DNA of 64,000 nucleotides, taken from positions 124,001-188,000 of the forward strand of contig NZ_LDOT01000006.1 in the NCBI RefSeq assembly GCF_001029445.1, read 5' to 3'. The notes below the pieces were generated by a model. The model did no database searches and was not told the DNA's origin. It worked only from the letters and a program-made list of their open reading frames with translations. Below are positions 35,725 through 44,480 of the stretch, one piece after another (the first letter of the stretch is position 1; every line of letters begins with the position of its first letter). The DNA is from Photobacterium aquae. Lineage in GTDB: Bacteria > Pseudomonadota > Gammaproteobacteria > Enterobacterales > Vibrionaceae. The translations under genes and the position numbers were made by a program.

Positions 35725-37264
35725 AACTATAGGGCTATTGTCCCGTACGGCATTGGGCTTTTTCCCCTTGCTGATCGTTGCCATTTTTATCCCCATATTG
35801 GTTCTTGCTGTGTTGGGGCTGGTCGATGTGATTCAGAATGGCCAATGGTTGCTGTTATCGGTATTGTTGGCGAGCAGTTCGTTAGTGATGGCGGCGGGAT
35901 ATTTGTGGGTTCGCCGTCAACAGGCTCAGGCTACAGGTAGTGGTGATGATGTTGGTTCAGCCTCTGCTGAAGCCCGTTACGATGTTGCCCCATCGAAAGA
36001 GTGGGGTGAGTTTGAACAACAGCTGTGGCAGCAGTTGAATGAGGTTCTGAAAGAGCAGTTGAGCACGGATGACAGCTGGCCGGCACTACGGGACCACAGT
36101 GTGGTGCTGGCACAAAAGGTTGGCGTGGCTTTTTATCCCGATCGTACCGCATCATTGGCGTTTACCGCTCCTGAGTTTTTATTGATGTTAGAACAGGTCA
36201 GCCGTCGATACCGCCGCTTTATACTTGCTCATGTACCGTATGCTGAAAAACTGAAATTATCGACGCTACAGCAGGGCTATCAGCACAAAGATAAGCTTGG
36301 TAAGGCGAAGAAAGTTTACGATGCCTACCGGGTTTTTCGAGCCTTGACCCCTGCGGGGCTTATTGCCGAGGCGCGAGGGCAGTTGCTTGGTAAATTGTTT
36401 GATGAAGTCAGTGACGAGCTGCAATACCAACTGAAAAAGGTCTTACTGCAGGAAGTGGTTTCTGTGGCAATAGATTTGTACAGTGGTCGGTTCACGGTGA
36501 GCGATGATGAACTGGGTAAAAGCAATGGCTTGGTGACAGACGAGGCATCATTGGCTGCTGACGTCGAACCGTTGCGAGTTGCCGTGATTGGGCAGGTAAG
36601 TGCGGGCAAGTCGTCTTTTGTGAATGCATTTGTTGGGAGTATGGTGGCAGAAGTGAGCCCTATTCCTTCTACAGATAGTATCGTTATTCATAAGTGCGAA
36701 GTGGAAGGGTTGGATTTGATTCATTTGGTAGATCTACCCGGCTTGGACAGTAATCCCGCGACCCTTCAGTTATTGCTAGAGCAGATGGCCAACAGTGATT
36801 TGGTTTTCTGGCTGGTTAAAGCTAACCAACCGGCACGTCAGCTTGATACTGCCTTGCGTGCAAAGTTTGATGCGTATTACCAATTGCCAGAGAATAGTCA
36901 CCGTAAAAAGCCAGTGCTGATCATGTTGCTAAATCAAGTTGACAGGCTTTCGCCGGTGGGTGAATGGTCCCCGCCTTACAATATTGAAAACCCTTCGAAT
37001 GCTAAGGCAGCAACGATTAAAGCGGCACTTGATTACAATATAGAGCAGTTGCATCCTGACGAAGGGATTGTGATCGCGATGCCCGAAGGTAAAGAAGCCT
37101 ACAATATGTCTGCGGTCGGTGATATTTTGCTGATGGCATTTGAAGACGGGGTCAACACTCAACTAAACCGTCGCCGCCTTGATCGCAGTGACAAGGCAGT
37201 AGCCGATCATGCCAAACGCTTATACCGGTTAGGTAAAGTTGCAGTTTCTCACTGGCTAAAATAA
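35708..37264 (+). CDS. Membrane-anchored dynamin-like/Era-type GTPase
   Basis: A 518-residue protein: two TM helices near the N-terminus (about 16-38 and 46-64), a basic helical middle region, and a C-terminal G domain (about 290-510) with G1 GQVSAGKSS, G2 Thr in IPSTDS, G3 DLPGLD and G4-like NQVD. The low-similarity G4 (NQVD for NKxD) should still read guanine. The gene overlaps the previous GTPase by 17 bases, so the two are probably made together and may work as a pair at the inner membrane. It ends with its own terminator. No specific role is known to me. Confidence 0.78.
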   Translation: MKRTTKTIGLLSRTALGFFPLLIVAIFIPILVLAVLGLVDVIQNGQWLLLSVLLASSSLVMAAGYLWVRRQQAQATGSGDDVGSASAEARYDVAPSKEWGEFEQQLWQQLNEVLKEQLSTDDSWPALRDHSVVLAQKVGVAFYPDRTASLAFTAPEFLLMLEQVSRRYRRFILAHVPYAEKLKLSTLQQGYQHKDKLGKAKKVYDAYRVFRALTPAGLIAEARGQLLGKLFDEVSDELQYQLKKVLLQEVVSVAIDLYSGRFTVSDDELGKSNGLVTDEASLAADVEPLRVAVIGQVSAGKSSFVNAFVGSMVAEVSPIPSTDSIVIHKCEVEGLDLIHLVDLPGLDSNPATLQLLLEQMANSDLVFWLVKANQPARQLDTALRAKFDAYYQLPENSHRKKPVLIMLLNQVDRLSPVGEWSPPYNIENPSNAKAATIKAALDYNIEQLHPDEGIVIAMPEGKEAYNMSAVGDILLMAFEDGVNTQLNRRRLDRSDKAVADHAKRLYRLGKVAVSHWLK

Positions 37265-37280
37265 CGAGCTTTATATTCGA

Positions 37281-37313
37281 AAATACCAGCATGTAGTGCT
37301 GGTATTTTTTTTT
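37281..37313 (+). terminator. Terminator of the GTPase pair
   Basis: An 11-bp stem AAATACCAGCA/TGCTGGTATTT with a 5-base loop and a long T-run, 16 bases after the stop. Confidence 0.9.
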
Positions 37314-37492
37314 GCTCTCATTAAAAGAGTACTTTCTGATACATAGTGATAATGTAATGTGCCAAGATGGCAACAAAGCTGTAGGGAAAGTATGACTTTT
37401 TTGCTAGAGCAAGCAAACTAATTTATCACATCAATAAAAAAATCACATGTACGGTCAAATAATGAACAAATTTGGCTGTTTCAGTAATATTA

Positions 37493-37510
37493 CTGTAATA
37501 AAACATTCAT
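37493..37510 (+). promoter_or_regulatory. Possible Pho box upstream of nptA
   Basis: CTGTAAT-AAAA-CATTCAT resembles the PhoB 7-4-7 repeat (CTGTCAT-AWAW-CTGTCAT): 6 of 7 in the first half, 5 of 7 in the second. It lies 40 bases before the nptA start. Plausible because PhoB controls many phosphate transporters; weak as a match. Confidence 0.35.
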
Positions 37511-37550
37511 AGGATGCCCCTAGCTGAAGACATAAATTAGGGAGCCAGCT

Positions 37551-38711
37551 ATGAGCGTACAGTCAGGAACCTTCAATAGCCCACAACACGGTGTGAGTTC
37601 ACCACGTGTGCTACAGTGGTTAGGCCTGTTGGTCATGCTGTATTTGTTGCTTGTGTCAGTGTCGATGATCGGAAGTGGTTTTAAGTGGGCTGTTGGTGAG
37701 CAGGCCAAGGAACTGTTTGCTTTTGCTTCAAATCCGGTAGCTGGTTTGATGATCGGTATTGTCGGTACAGCGTTGATCCAGTCATCCAGTACGGTGACGG
37801 CTATTATTGTTGGCTTGGTTGCCGGTGGTTTGCCGGTTGGCACGGCCATACCTATGGTGATGGGGGCGAATATCGGCACCACGGTCACTAATACGCTTGT
37901 CAGCCTTGGCCATGCTCGCTGTAAGGAGGAATTTCGCCGGGCGTTTAGTTGTGCAACGGTTCATGATTTCTTCAATTTGCTGGCAGTATTCATTTTCTTG
38001 CCATTAGAAATGATGACTGGGTTATTAGCTAAGTTGTCTGGTTGGTTGGTATCGCCGCTGCTGCAAACCAATGATCTCAGCATGAAAAGCTTTAATTTCA
38101 TAAAACCGCTGACACAGCCTGCCGTAAATAGCGTTAAGTCTTTGTTTGAAGTCTTCCCGACCAGTTGGGGTGGGGTAGCATTAGTGATATTCGGTATCGT
38201 CACGGTTATCGCCTCTATTACCGTAATGGGTAAGTTGATGAAGACGCTGATGGTAGGTAAGGCTCGCACCGTGCTGAATAACGCCATAGGTAGAGGGCCA
38301 CTCCACGGCATTACATCAGGTATGCTCGTTACTATTTTAGTACAGTCATCATCTACAACAACGAGCTTGGTTGTCCCGCTGGTGGGCAGTAATGTATTGA
38401 GTGTTCGTCAGGTCTATCCATTTACTCTGGGGGCGAATATTGGCACCTGTATTACCGCACTGTTGGCGGCCACGGCGGTGGTCGGTGGTAATGCTGCATT
38501 TGCCTTGCAAATTGCCTTGGTGCACCTATTGTTCAATTGCATTAGTATCCTCTTTATTTTTGGGATACCCGTGTTGCGCGAACTACCGTTGAAATGTGCA
38601 GATACCTTGGGAGGCTATGCGGCAAAAAGCAAGTGGGCCGTGGTGGCTTATCTCAGCATGATCTTTGTTGTGTTGCCTGGATTGGTATTGTTTATCTCAT
38701 CACTATTTTGA
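37551..38711 (+). CDS. nptA: Na+/phosphate cotransporter NptA
   Basis: A 386-residue Na+-coupled inorganic phosphate importer of the NptA/SLC34-like family. It holds the two inverted repeats typical of the family, each with a QSSS motif: ALIQSSSTVTAIIVGLVAGG (about 74-93) and ILVQSSSTTTSLVVPLVGSN (about 262-281), each followed by GANIGT. Eight to ten TM helices. An AGGGAG ribosome-binding site precedes the ATG. It lacks the C-terminal PhoU-like domain of longer bacterial homologues. Monocistronic; phosphate control is suggested by the possible Pho box. Confidence 0.93.
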   Translation: MSVQSGTFNSPQHGVSSPRVLQWLGLLVMLYLLLVSVSMIGSGFKWAVGEQAKELFAFASNPVAGLMIGIVGTALIQSSSTVTAIIVGLVAGGLPVGTAIPMVMGANIGTTVTNTLVSLGHARCKEEFRRAFSCATVHDFFNLLAVFIFLPLEMMTGLLAKLSGWLVSPLLQTNDLSMKSFNFIKPLTQPAVNSVKSLFEVFPTSWGGVALVIFGIVTVIASITVMGKLMKTLMVGKARTVLNNAIGRGPLHGITSGMLVTILVQSSSTTTSLVVPLVGSNVLSVRQVYPFTLGANIGTCITALLAATAVVGGNAAFALQIALVHLLFNCISILFIFGIPVLRELPLKCADTLGGYAAKSKWAVVAYLSMIFVVLPGLVLFISSLF

Positions 38712-38741
38712 TGGGATCTGTGGCTGTATATTCTGAAAGAG

Positions 38742-38772
38742 AAAAGCCCCTGATTGTTATCAGGGGCTTTTT
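38742..38772. terminator. Terminator after nptA
   Basis: An AAAAGCCCCTGAT/ATCAGGGGCTTTTT stem with a 4-base loop. Symmetric A/T tails could also stop the convergent methyltransferase gene. Confidence 0.9.
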
Positions 38773-38836
38773 GATCGACGCTATCTTATCCTGAACAGTG
38801 TTTACATATTAAGGACAGTTAAAGCGTAAGCTTCGT

Positions 38837-39667
38837 TTAGCGTTTCACGCAGGTAAAAATGGCATTGCCAGAGGTTTCTGGTAGCGGCAGAATTTTATCG
38901 TAATCGTGCTCAAAGACATGCACATCAAAATACGGTTCCAGCAGCGCTTTAAGTTCGTCAAAACTAACTGCAACCATAGGGTGCTCATCTTCCCAGTACT
39001 GAGTTTGTTCTGCCGTGTTTTTTTCAATACTCAGTTTGAGGGTCTGCCTGTCACCTTCACCGCTGTAATACCATCCGGATTTGAAAACAAATTGGCTATT
39101 GTCTAAATCGCTGGCATGGCGCATGAAAGAATTATTGTTGATTTTTGTTTTTTCCACTGTATTGAAGCAGAAGACACCGCCTTCTTTCAACGCTGCATGT
39201 ACACTTGCGATGCAACGTTTTAAGTTTTCGATATTGCCGCAGTAGTGGATGGAATACAGAAAACAGGTAATGAGATCAAGAGGTTGGTCAACTTTGAAAT
39301 CGCACATGTTCTGCAGGTCAAAACTTGCTTCCGGGCAGCGAATCTTCGCGAGCTCTAACATCGGTTGGTTGAGGTCAAGCCCATTGCTTTGAAAACCACT
39401 GTCGATGAAATGACGGATGTGCGGGCCTGTGCCACAAGCAAGATCAAGGTGGCGAGTACCATTATTTCCGAATAACTGATGAAGTCGTCGTACGTAATCG
39501 CTTTGTGCTTTGTAGTTGATGTCTATGCACATTAGGTCATAGTAGCCAGACAAATCGGTATACAACGCGTTAGAAGAAATAGTAGCCAAGTGTTGGTGCC
39601 TGTAATCATTGGGGACGCGCATACTACACTGGAAATTTTGAATCACAAAGCATATTAAATGCGTCAT
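38837..39667 (-). CDS. Class I SAM-dependent methyltransferase
   Basis: A 276-residue Rossmann-like methyltransferase. Motif I is HLDLACGTGPHIRHF (about 73-87), followed by NGLDLNQPMLELA (acidic loop) and LDLITCFLYSIHYC (motif IV). A C-terminal substrate cap includes WYYSGEGDRQTLKLSIEKN. The start is uncertain: neither the Met at 39667 nor the Met at 39622 (MRVPNDYRHQ) has a good ribosome-binding site. The sequence resembles small-molecule methyltransferases, but the substrate is not clear. Monocistronic. Confidence 0.82.
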   Translation of the reverse strand: MTHLICFVIQNFQCSMRVPNDYRHQHLATISSNALYTDLSGYYDLMCIDINYKAQSDYVRRLHQLFGNNGTRHLDLACGTGPHIRHFIDSGFQSNGLDLNQPMLELAKIRCPEASFDLQNMCDFKVDQPLDLITCFLYSIHYCGNIENLKRCIASVHAALKEGGVFCFNTVEKTKINNNSFMRHASDLDNSQFVFKSGWYYSGEGDRQTLKLSIEKNTAEQTQYWEDEHPMVAVSFDELKALLEPYFDVHVFEHDYDKILPLPETSGNAIFTCVKR

Positions 39668-40015
39668 AAGGCTATTTATTGTTCAGTTGGTTGATTATGT
39701 TTTTTTAAGTCCTGTGATGATATTTAAGCTTATGATTTTAAATGATTATGTTTGTGCTTGTTAGGCTGATATAAGAAGGTGGATTTTTTTAGTCGGCGTA
39801 AATGGCAAGATAAAAGAATATCGTTATAACAGGCATTTGGGGTCACCAGAATCGCTGTCAAGCCTGTTGTATTGCTTATAAAAATACGCGTTCAATCGCA
39901 AAGTTATTATCTAATCTATTCTTATATCGGCTAACGCAAAGTGAGCAATGTTTTTATTTGCTCGGTTCGGTTATTAATTGCTCTGTTCCCTTACAGCGTT
40001 GTCCGAGGAGATAGA
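39668..40015. other. Divergent intergenic region, methyltransferase to chitinase
   Basis: 348 AT-rich bases. GAGGAG at 40005-40010 is the chitinase ribosome-binding site. An ACGCAAAG string near 39934 recalls the c-di-GMP-I riboswitch core, but the rest of that fold is absent. No other element is recognised. Confidence 0.45.
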
Positions 40016-41329
40016 ATGAAGAAGCTAATCATGGGGGCGGTAATCAGCACCATACTGAGTACGCCGGCGTTGGCTGATAACCATGTTATTGGCGGGTATT
40101 TTGCCGATTGGCAATATGATAATGCCAGTAACCCCTACACAGTAAAAGATATTCCAGCCGATAAACTCACTCATGTGATTTATGCGTTTCTGAGTATGTG
40201 CGGCCCGCATACGGGGGCTTCTGAAAAAGTACAGGCGCAAGTTGCCGCCGCCTGTAAGGGAAAAGCACCGTTTACTGCTATTGTTGTGGATCAAGAAGCT
40301 GCCTTTGATGTCGACTTTGGCAAGGTGTCGGTGGATGTGCCATACAAAGGGCACTTTGCTCAGTTGGCCGAGCTGAAAAAGCATCATCCTACTTTGACCA
40401 TTTTACCTTCATTCGGCGGTTGGACAATGTCAGAGCCATTTCATGCTATGGCCAAAGATGATGCAGCCATCAAACATTTTGCCAGTAGTGCTGTTGAGCT
40501 GATCGCCAAGTATGATTTCTTTGATGGTATTGATCTTGATTGGGAATATCCCGGAGGCGGTGGCTTGACGACATCACCTTGGAGCCCTGAAACGAAGCTG
40601 AGTGATGAAGAAAAAGCGCTTGAGCGTGAAGCGTTCACTAAATTGGTGAAAGCATTACGGGGTGAATTGGACGTGTTGGCCAAGAAAACTGGCCGTGAGT
40701 ACGAGTTGTCATCGGCAGTGGGAGTTGGACCTAAAGCCGCGCAGATAGACTGGCCAGCCGTTGCACCGCTGATGAACAATATGTTTGCCATGACCTATGA
40801 CTTCCTTGGTGGGTGGGGAAAGCAAACTGGTCACCTAACCAATTTGCATGCCACTGATCGTAGCGTATGGGGTATGGGAGCCGACGTCTTTATTAATCAG
40901 ATGATTGATCATGGGATCCCAAAAGACAAACTGGTGCTTGGTGCGGCCTACTATGGGCGGGGTTGGGAAGGCACTGAGTTTGCCGGCGGATTGCCAACCA
41001 GCACGCTGATATCAGAAAAGGGCGCAAGTTTTGGTACGGATGATAAAGAGCCGGGATATTTCATGTATTGGGATATCAAGAATAATTATACCGCCAAGCA
41101 GGGGTATCAATACGGTTATGATGAGGCGTCCCACGCACCATATCTATGGCACGCCAAGAAGAAGGTCTTTATCACTTACGAAGATAGTCGTTCGGTAAAA
41201 GCCAAGGCTGAATGGGCTAAAGCGCAAGGACTAGCTGGTGTATTTACATGGGAACTCTCGGGCGACCCTGACGCTGAACTAACCGGTGTTATGCACCAAG
41301 TTTTGGGTAATAAAACAGCCTCGAAATAA
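40016..41329 (+). CDS. Secreted GH18 chitinase, single catalytic domain
   Basis: A 437-residue exported chitinase. The signal peptide MKKLIMGAVISTILSTPALA is cleaved before DNHVIGGYF. The GH18 TIM barrel holds the SxGG-type PSFGGWT (131-137) and the catalytic DGIDLDWEYP (D170, D173, D175, E177 acid/base), plus MTYDFLGGWG and a C-terminal GVFTWELSGD. An alpha/beta insertion (about 290-370) is present as in processive ChiA/ChiB-type enzymes. No chitin-binding module. ATG 40016 has GAGGAG 5 bases upstream; the longer frame from 39941 is rejected. Hydrolyses chitin outside the cell or in the periplasm. Confidence 0.93.
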   Translation: MKKLIMGAVISTILSTPALADNHVIGGYFADWQYDNASNPYTVKDIPADKLTHVIYAFLSMCGPHTGASEKVQAQVAAACKGKAPFTAIVVDQEAAFDVDFGKVSVDVPYKGHFAQLAELKKHHPTLTILPSFGGWTMSEPFHAMAKDDAAIKHFASSAVELIAKYDFFDGIDLDWEYPGGGGLTTSPWSPETKLSDEEKALEREAFTKLVKALRGELDVLAKKTGREYELSSAVGVGPKAAQIDWPAVAPLMNNMFAMTYDFLGGWGKQTGHLTNLHATDRSVWGMGADVFINQMIDHGIPKDKLVLGAAYYGRGWEGTEFAGGLPTSTLISEKGASFGTDDKEPGYFMYWDIKNNYTAKQGYQYGYDEASHAPYLWHAKKKVFITYEDSRSVKAKAEWAKAQGLAGVFTWELSGDPDAELTGVMHQVLGNKTASK

Positions 41330-41345
41330 TATTTATCTTAAATAG

Positions 41346-41382
41346 AAAAAGCCCGACAAAATATCTAGTTGGGCTTTTTTTT
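41346..41382 (+). terminator. Terminator of the first chitinase gene
   Basis: AAAAAGCCCGAC pairs with GTTGGGCTTTTT (one G-U pair) around a 10-base loop, followed by more T, 16 bases after the stop. Confidence 0.85.
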
Positions 41383-41761
41383 GGTATTGATAAATGCGAG
41401 ATTATCGATGATGGACTATTCTAATAATCGCTGTAAATAAAATATAAATGATATTGTCAATTCGTATAACCAGTATGATTATTAGTGGAGTCTGCATTCT
41501 GGAAATCCACGTTAAGTAATTTCATTAGAATATGAATTTCTTATTTTTTATTCGAGAATATTGGAACGAATAGCACGTTTTTATGCACTGTTTTTGCTGT
41601 TGTTATTAACCTGTACGTCACTTGCATAATTAAATTTCATTAATGTTCAGTATTGTGATCAATATGACGACTGTTCGAAAAACAACCATGATAGCATCAT
41701 TGCCAGTGGAATTTTATTATCGACAGATTCAATTATTATCACACTTTTGAAAGGGGAAAAT
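41383..41761. other. Intergenic region between the two chitinase genes
   Basis: 379 AT-rich bases beyond the terminator, without a convincing ORF. Holds a CRP-like site at about 41654-41669 and an AAGGGG ribosome-binding site at 41751-41756. The second chitinase therefore has its own promoter. Confidence 0.5.
41654..41669. promoter_or_regulatory. Possible CRP site upstream of the fusion chitinase
   Basis: TGTGA-TCAATA-TGACG matches TGTGA-N6-TCACA in the first half and 3 of 5 in the second. Chitin catabolism is cAMP-CRP responsive in vibrios, which makes it plausible, but the match is partial. Confidence 0.35.
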
Positions 41762-43900
41762 ATGTTGAAATTAAATCGTCTTTTTTGTGGGATGGCATTC
41801 GTTGGGGCAATGACATTTTCGGCTAGTGTTTTCGCAGCAACGGCACCTATTAGTGATTTTAAAGTGGTCGGTTATTTCCCGTCATGGCAAGGGAGCACGG
41901 ATGCTGTCCAATACGATAAACTTACCCATATAAACTATTCATTCTTATTGCCGAATGCAGATGGTACGCTTAAACCGCTTGAAGGTGCTCATACGCTAAG
42001 AAATCTGGTGCAAAAAGCCCAGTCGTATAATGTGAAAGTCGGGATCGCGATCGGTGGTTGGAATGGCGGTAATGATAGCGCATTTGAAACCTTAGCTGGT
42101 AATCCAGTGACACGGACAGCGTTTGTCAGCAATGTAATGGCTTTTGTTAACCAGTACAGCCTTGATGGGGTTGATATGGACTGGGAGTATCCCGATCCTG
42201 GAGCATCGGCAGATAACTACGCATTATTAATGGATGAATTGAGTAAGGCATTACGGGCTGAAGGGAAGTTTTTGACCGCAGCAGTCGTCGCATTAGGGCA
42301 TACCGGAGAGGGGATTAAACCTGAAGTTTTTGATGATATCGACTTCCTCAACTTGATGGCTTACGACAAAAATAACGGTGATCATTCTAGTTATCAATAC
42401 GCTCTAGACTCGATTAAATACTGGCAGGGTCGAGGGTTGAGTAAAGAGAAAACAGTGCTTGGTACGCCTTTTTATTCTCGTCCGGGCTGGAAAAAATATA
42501 AAGATATTGTCGCTATCGATCCAGCTCAGGCATGTGAAGATGAGCTAACCAAAGATGCCAATGGTAATGTAATTAGCACAAATTATTATAATGGCATTCC
42601 AACAATAGCCAAGAAAACGCAATTGGCGTTGGATACCGCTGGCGGGATTATGAACTGGGAGCTTACTCAAGATTCGGCGGGTGAATTTTCTTTGTTGAAA
42701 GCGATGGATGACACAATCAAAGGTAATCCGATCATCGTTTGTGATGGTAATACGCCGCCGGTGGATCCGGATAAACCTATACCAGATAGCAGCTGGAATG
42801 CGGACAAAGTGTATGTGGGTGGTGAAATTGTTATCTATGAAGGAAGGAAATATAAAGCTAAGTGGTGGACTCGCGGTGAAAAACCGGGTAATCCGTATGG
42901 TCCGTGGCAATTAATTTCTGACGAGGGTGGGATACCTGATGAGTGGGTGGCGGCAGCGACCTATACCGCAGGTATGCAGGTAGTTTATAAGCAGGTGATC
43001 TATGAGGCTAAGTACTGGACACGAGGCGATATTCCCGGCAAGGCAGATGTCTGGCTAGAAGTAGGGCCTGTGGCACCACCGATTCAGGAACAGGTGCTAT
43101 TCGATGATTTTAGCTATCAATCTAATCTTGATCCCGCTCTAGCAGATTCAGTTTGGACATTGCGTTCTTGGGGAGGTGGTCCCGGTGTGCCTGGGGCGAG
43201 TTGGAATAAAGACAATATCAATTTTGTTGTCGACCCGCTAGATACGAGTAACCGCCTGATGACGATGCATTCATCGACGGCAGGCAAGCCGGAAAATACT
43301 GTACAGACAGAGATTTTCACCACGGAGCGTCGTTTCCTTGAAGGGACTTATGCCGCACGGGTCAAGTTTTCAGATATACCGTTAGGAACAGCACCTGATG
43401 GTGATCAGGTTGTACAAACCTTCTTCACGATTACGCCTTTGGTTGTTGATAACGATCCAAATTATAGTGAAATTGATTTTGAATACCTGTCTAACGGCGG
43501 ATGGGGTGTACCGCGCCATGTAATGTATGCCACAACGTGGGAGACTGTTCAGGTCGATCCTTGGTTGGCAGATAACTTACATACGTATGATCAATCCAGT
43601 TATGCAGGATGGCATGATTTGGTATTTCAGGTAGCAGACGGTGAAGTGAAGTACTTTATTGACGGTAAGCCGTTTGCTAACCACGGTGGTCATGTTTATC
43701 CTGAAACCTTGATGTCTATCCATTTCAATCAATGGTTTATCAATGCTAATTCGGTGACGTCAACAGAAACGCGTACTTATGAGCAGCAGGTAGACTGGGT
43801 CTTCCACCAAAAAGGAGCGGTTCTAAGTCCGCAAGAGGTAAAAGCCAAGGTTGAGAAATACCGGGCTGAAAATCTCGCCTATAAAGACTCGATTAAGTAA
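41762..43900 (+). CDS. Multidomain secreted chitinase: GH18, two CBM5/12, C-terminal GH16-like domain
   Basis: A 712-residue exported protein. Signal peptide about 1-26 (cut near VFAATA). GH18 domain (about 33-320) with IGGWNGG (98-103) and catalytic DGVDMDWEYP (D135, D138, D140, E142). Two CBM5/12-like chitin-binding repeats, about 344-383 (KAKWWTRGEKPG) and 394-432 (EAKYWTRGDIPG). A GH16-like jelly roll (about 445-685) with the ExDxE catalytic signature SEIDFEY (E570, D572, E574). A short basic helical tail follows. ATG 41762 has AAGGGG 5 bases upstream. GH16 enzymes act on beta-glucans, galactans or, in Crh-type members, transfer chitin; the substrate here is open. Confidence 0.9.
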   Translation: MLKLNRLFCGMAFVGAMTFSASVFAATAPISDFKVVGYFPSWQGSTDAVQYDKLTHINYSFLLPNADGTLKPLEGAHTLRNLVQKAQSYNVKVGIAIGGWNGGNDSAFETLAGNPVTRTAFVSNVMAFVNQYSLDGVDMDWEYPDPGASADNYALLMDELSKALRAEGKFLTAAVVALGHTGEGIKPEVFDDIDFLNLMAYDKNNGDHSSYQYALDSIKYWQGRGLSKEKTVLGTPFYSRPGWKKYKDIVAIDPAQACEDELTKDANGNVISTNYYNGIPTIAKKTQLALDTAGGIMNWELTQDSAGEFSLLKAMDDTIKGNPIIVCDGNTPPVDPDKPIPDSSWNADKVYVGGEIVIYEGRKYKAKWWTRGEKPGNPYGPWQLISDEGGIPDEWVAAATYTAGMQVVYKQVIYEAKYWTRGDIPGKADVWLEVGPVAPPIQEQVLFDDFSYQSNLDPALADSVWTLRSWGGGPGVPGASWNKDNINFVVDPLDTSNRLMTMHSSTAGKPENTVQTEIFTTERRFLEGTYAARVKFSDIPLGTAPDGDQVVQTFFTITPLVVDNDPNYSEIDFEYLSNGGWGVPRHVMYATTWETVQVDPWLADNLHTYDQSSYAGWHDLVFQVADGEVKYFIDGKPFANHGGHVYPETLMSIHFNQWFINANSVTSTETRTYEQQVDWVFHQKGAVLSPQEVKAKVEKYRAENLAYKDSIK

Positions 43901-43931
43901 TTAGCGATTGGGAGCAATCGTGGCTAGATGG

Positions 43932-43958
43932 AAAGGAGGTGTCATTTACACCTCCTTT
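43932..43958 (+). terminator. Perfect 11-bp hairpin after the fusion chitinase
   Basis: AAAGGAGGTGT/ACACCTCCTTT with a CATTT loop, 31 bases past the stop, then TTTAATTAT. Probably the terminator. Its left arm contains a complete Shine-Dalgarno sequence, and it lies 34 bases before the next gene. Confidence 0.75.
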
Positions 43959-43991
43959 AATTATCGCGGAAATGTAACGAAGGAAAAGTTG

Positions 43992-44318
43992 GTGAGAAAC
44001 ATTATCTTTATATGTAGTCGAAACCAGTGGAGAAGCCCAACAGGAGAAAGTGTATGGAGAAACCATACGGACTTGAATGTAAGATCTGCGGGAACTAGCC
44101 CTAAAGCGAAACGGACCGTAAATCATAAAGATATCATATGGGCTGATGTAATTTTTGTGATGGAAGAAAAGCACAAAAATAGGCTGAAAGCGCAATTTGG
44201 CAAATTATTGGAATATAAAGATATTCAAGTGTTGGATATTCCCGATGAGTATAAGTATATGGATGATGAGTTGGTGAAAATCATGCAGCACTCTGTTAGT
44301 GATTATTTAAAGTTATAA
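43992..44318 (+). CDS. Low-molecular-weight protein-tyrosine-phosphatase-like protein
   Basis: A 108-residue protein with the LMW-PTP P-loop ICSRNQWRSPT at the very N-terminus: C8-X5-R14-S15, nucleophile and phosphate-binding Arg intact. AGTSPKAKRTVNHKDIIWAD and a late Asp in VLDIPDEYKYMD (candidate general acid) fit the compact bacterial subgroup. GTG 43992 with AAGGA about 8 bases upstream restores the family start; the upstream extension to 43908 runs through the terminator hairpin. AT-rich compared with neighbours. It probably dephosphorylates a protein Tyr or small substrate. Next gene is an SF0329-like protein. Confidence 0.82.
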   Translation: MRNIIFICSRNQWRSPTGESVWRNHTDLNVRSAGTSPKAKRTVNHKDIIWADVIFVMEEKHKNRLKAQFGKLLEYKDIQVLDIPDEYKYMDDELVKIMQHSVSDYLKL

Positions 44319-44480
44319 CAAAAAAACTATCGTAAGGATAAGTTCTGCCCTTGATAGATTATGAATATAATTATTGAATTTTAGTGTCTTTGGAAGGGTA
44401 ATCTACTTTAATGTTTTATAAGTTAATAAGTGTTAGTATTGCTATCACTTTAATGTTATGCACTATGTTTTGTAGGATGT

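Noticed and set aside
39900..39960. ACGCAAAG string considered as a c-di-GMP-I (GEMM) riboswitch upstream of the chitinase
   Set aside because: The other conserved parts (GGGCAAACC, GAAA tetraloop, receptor) are missing.
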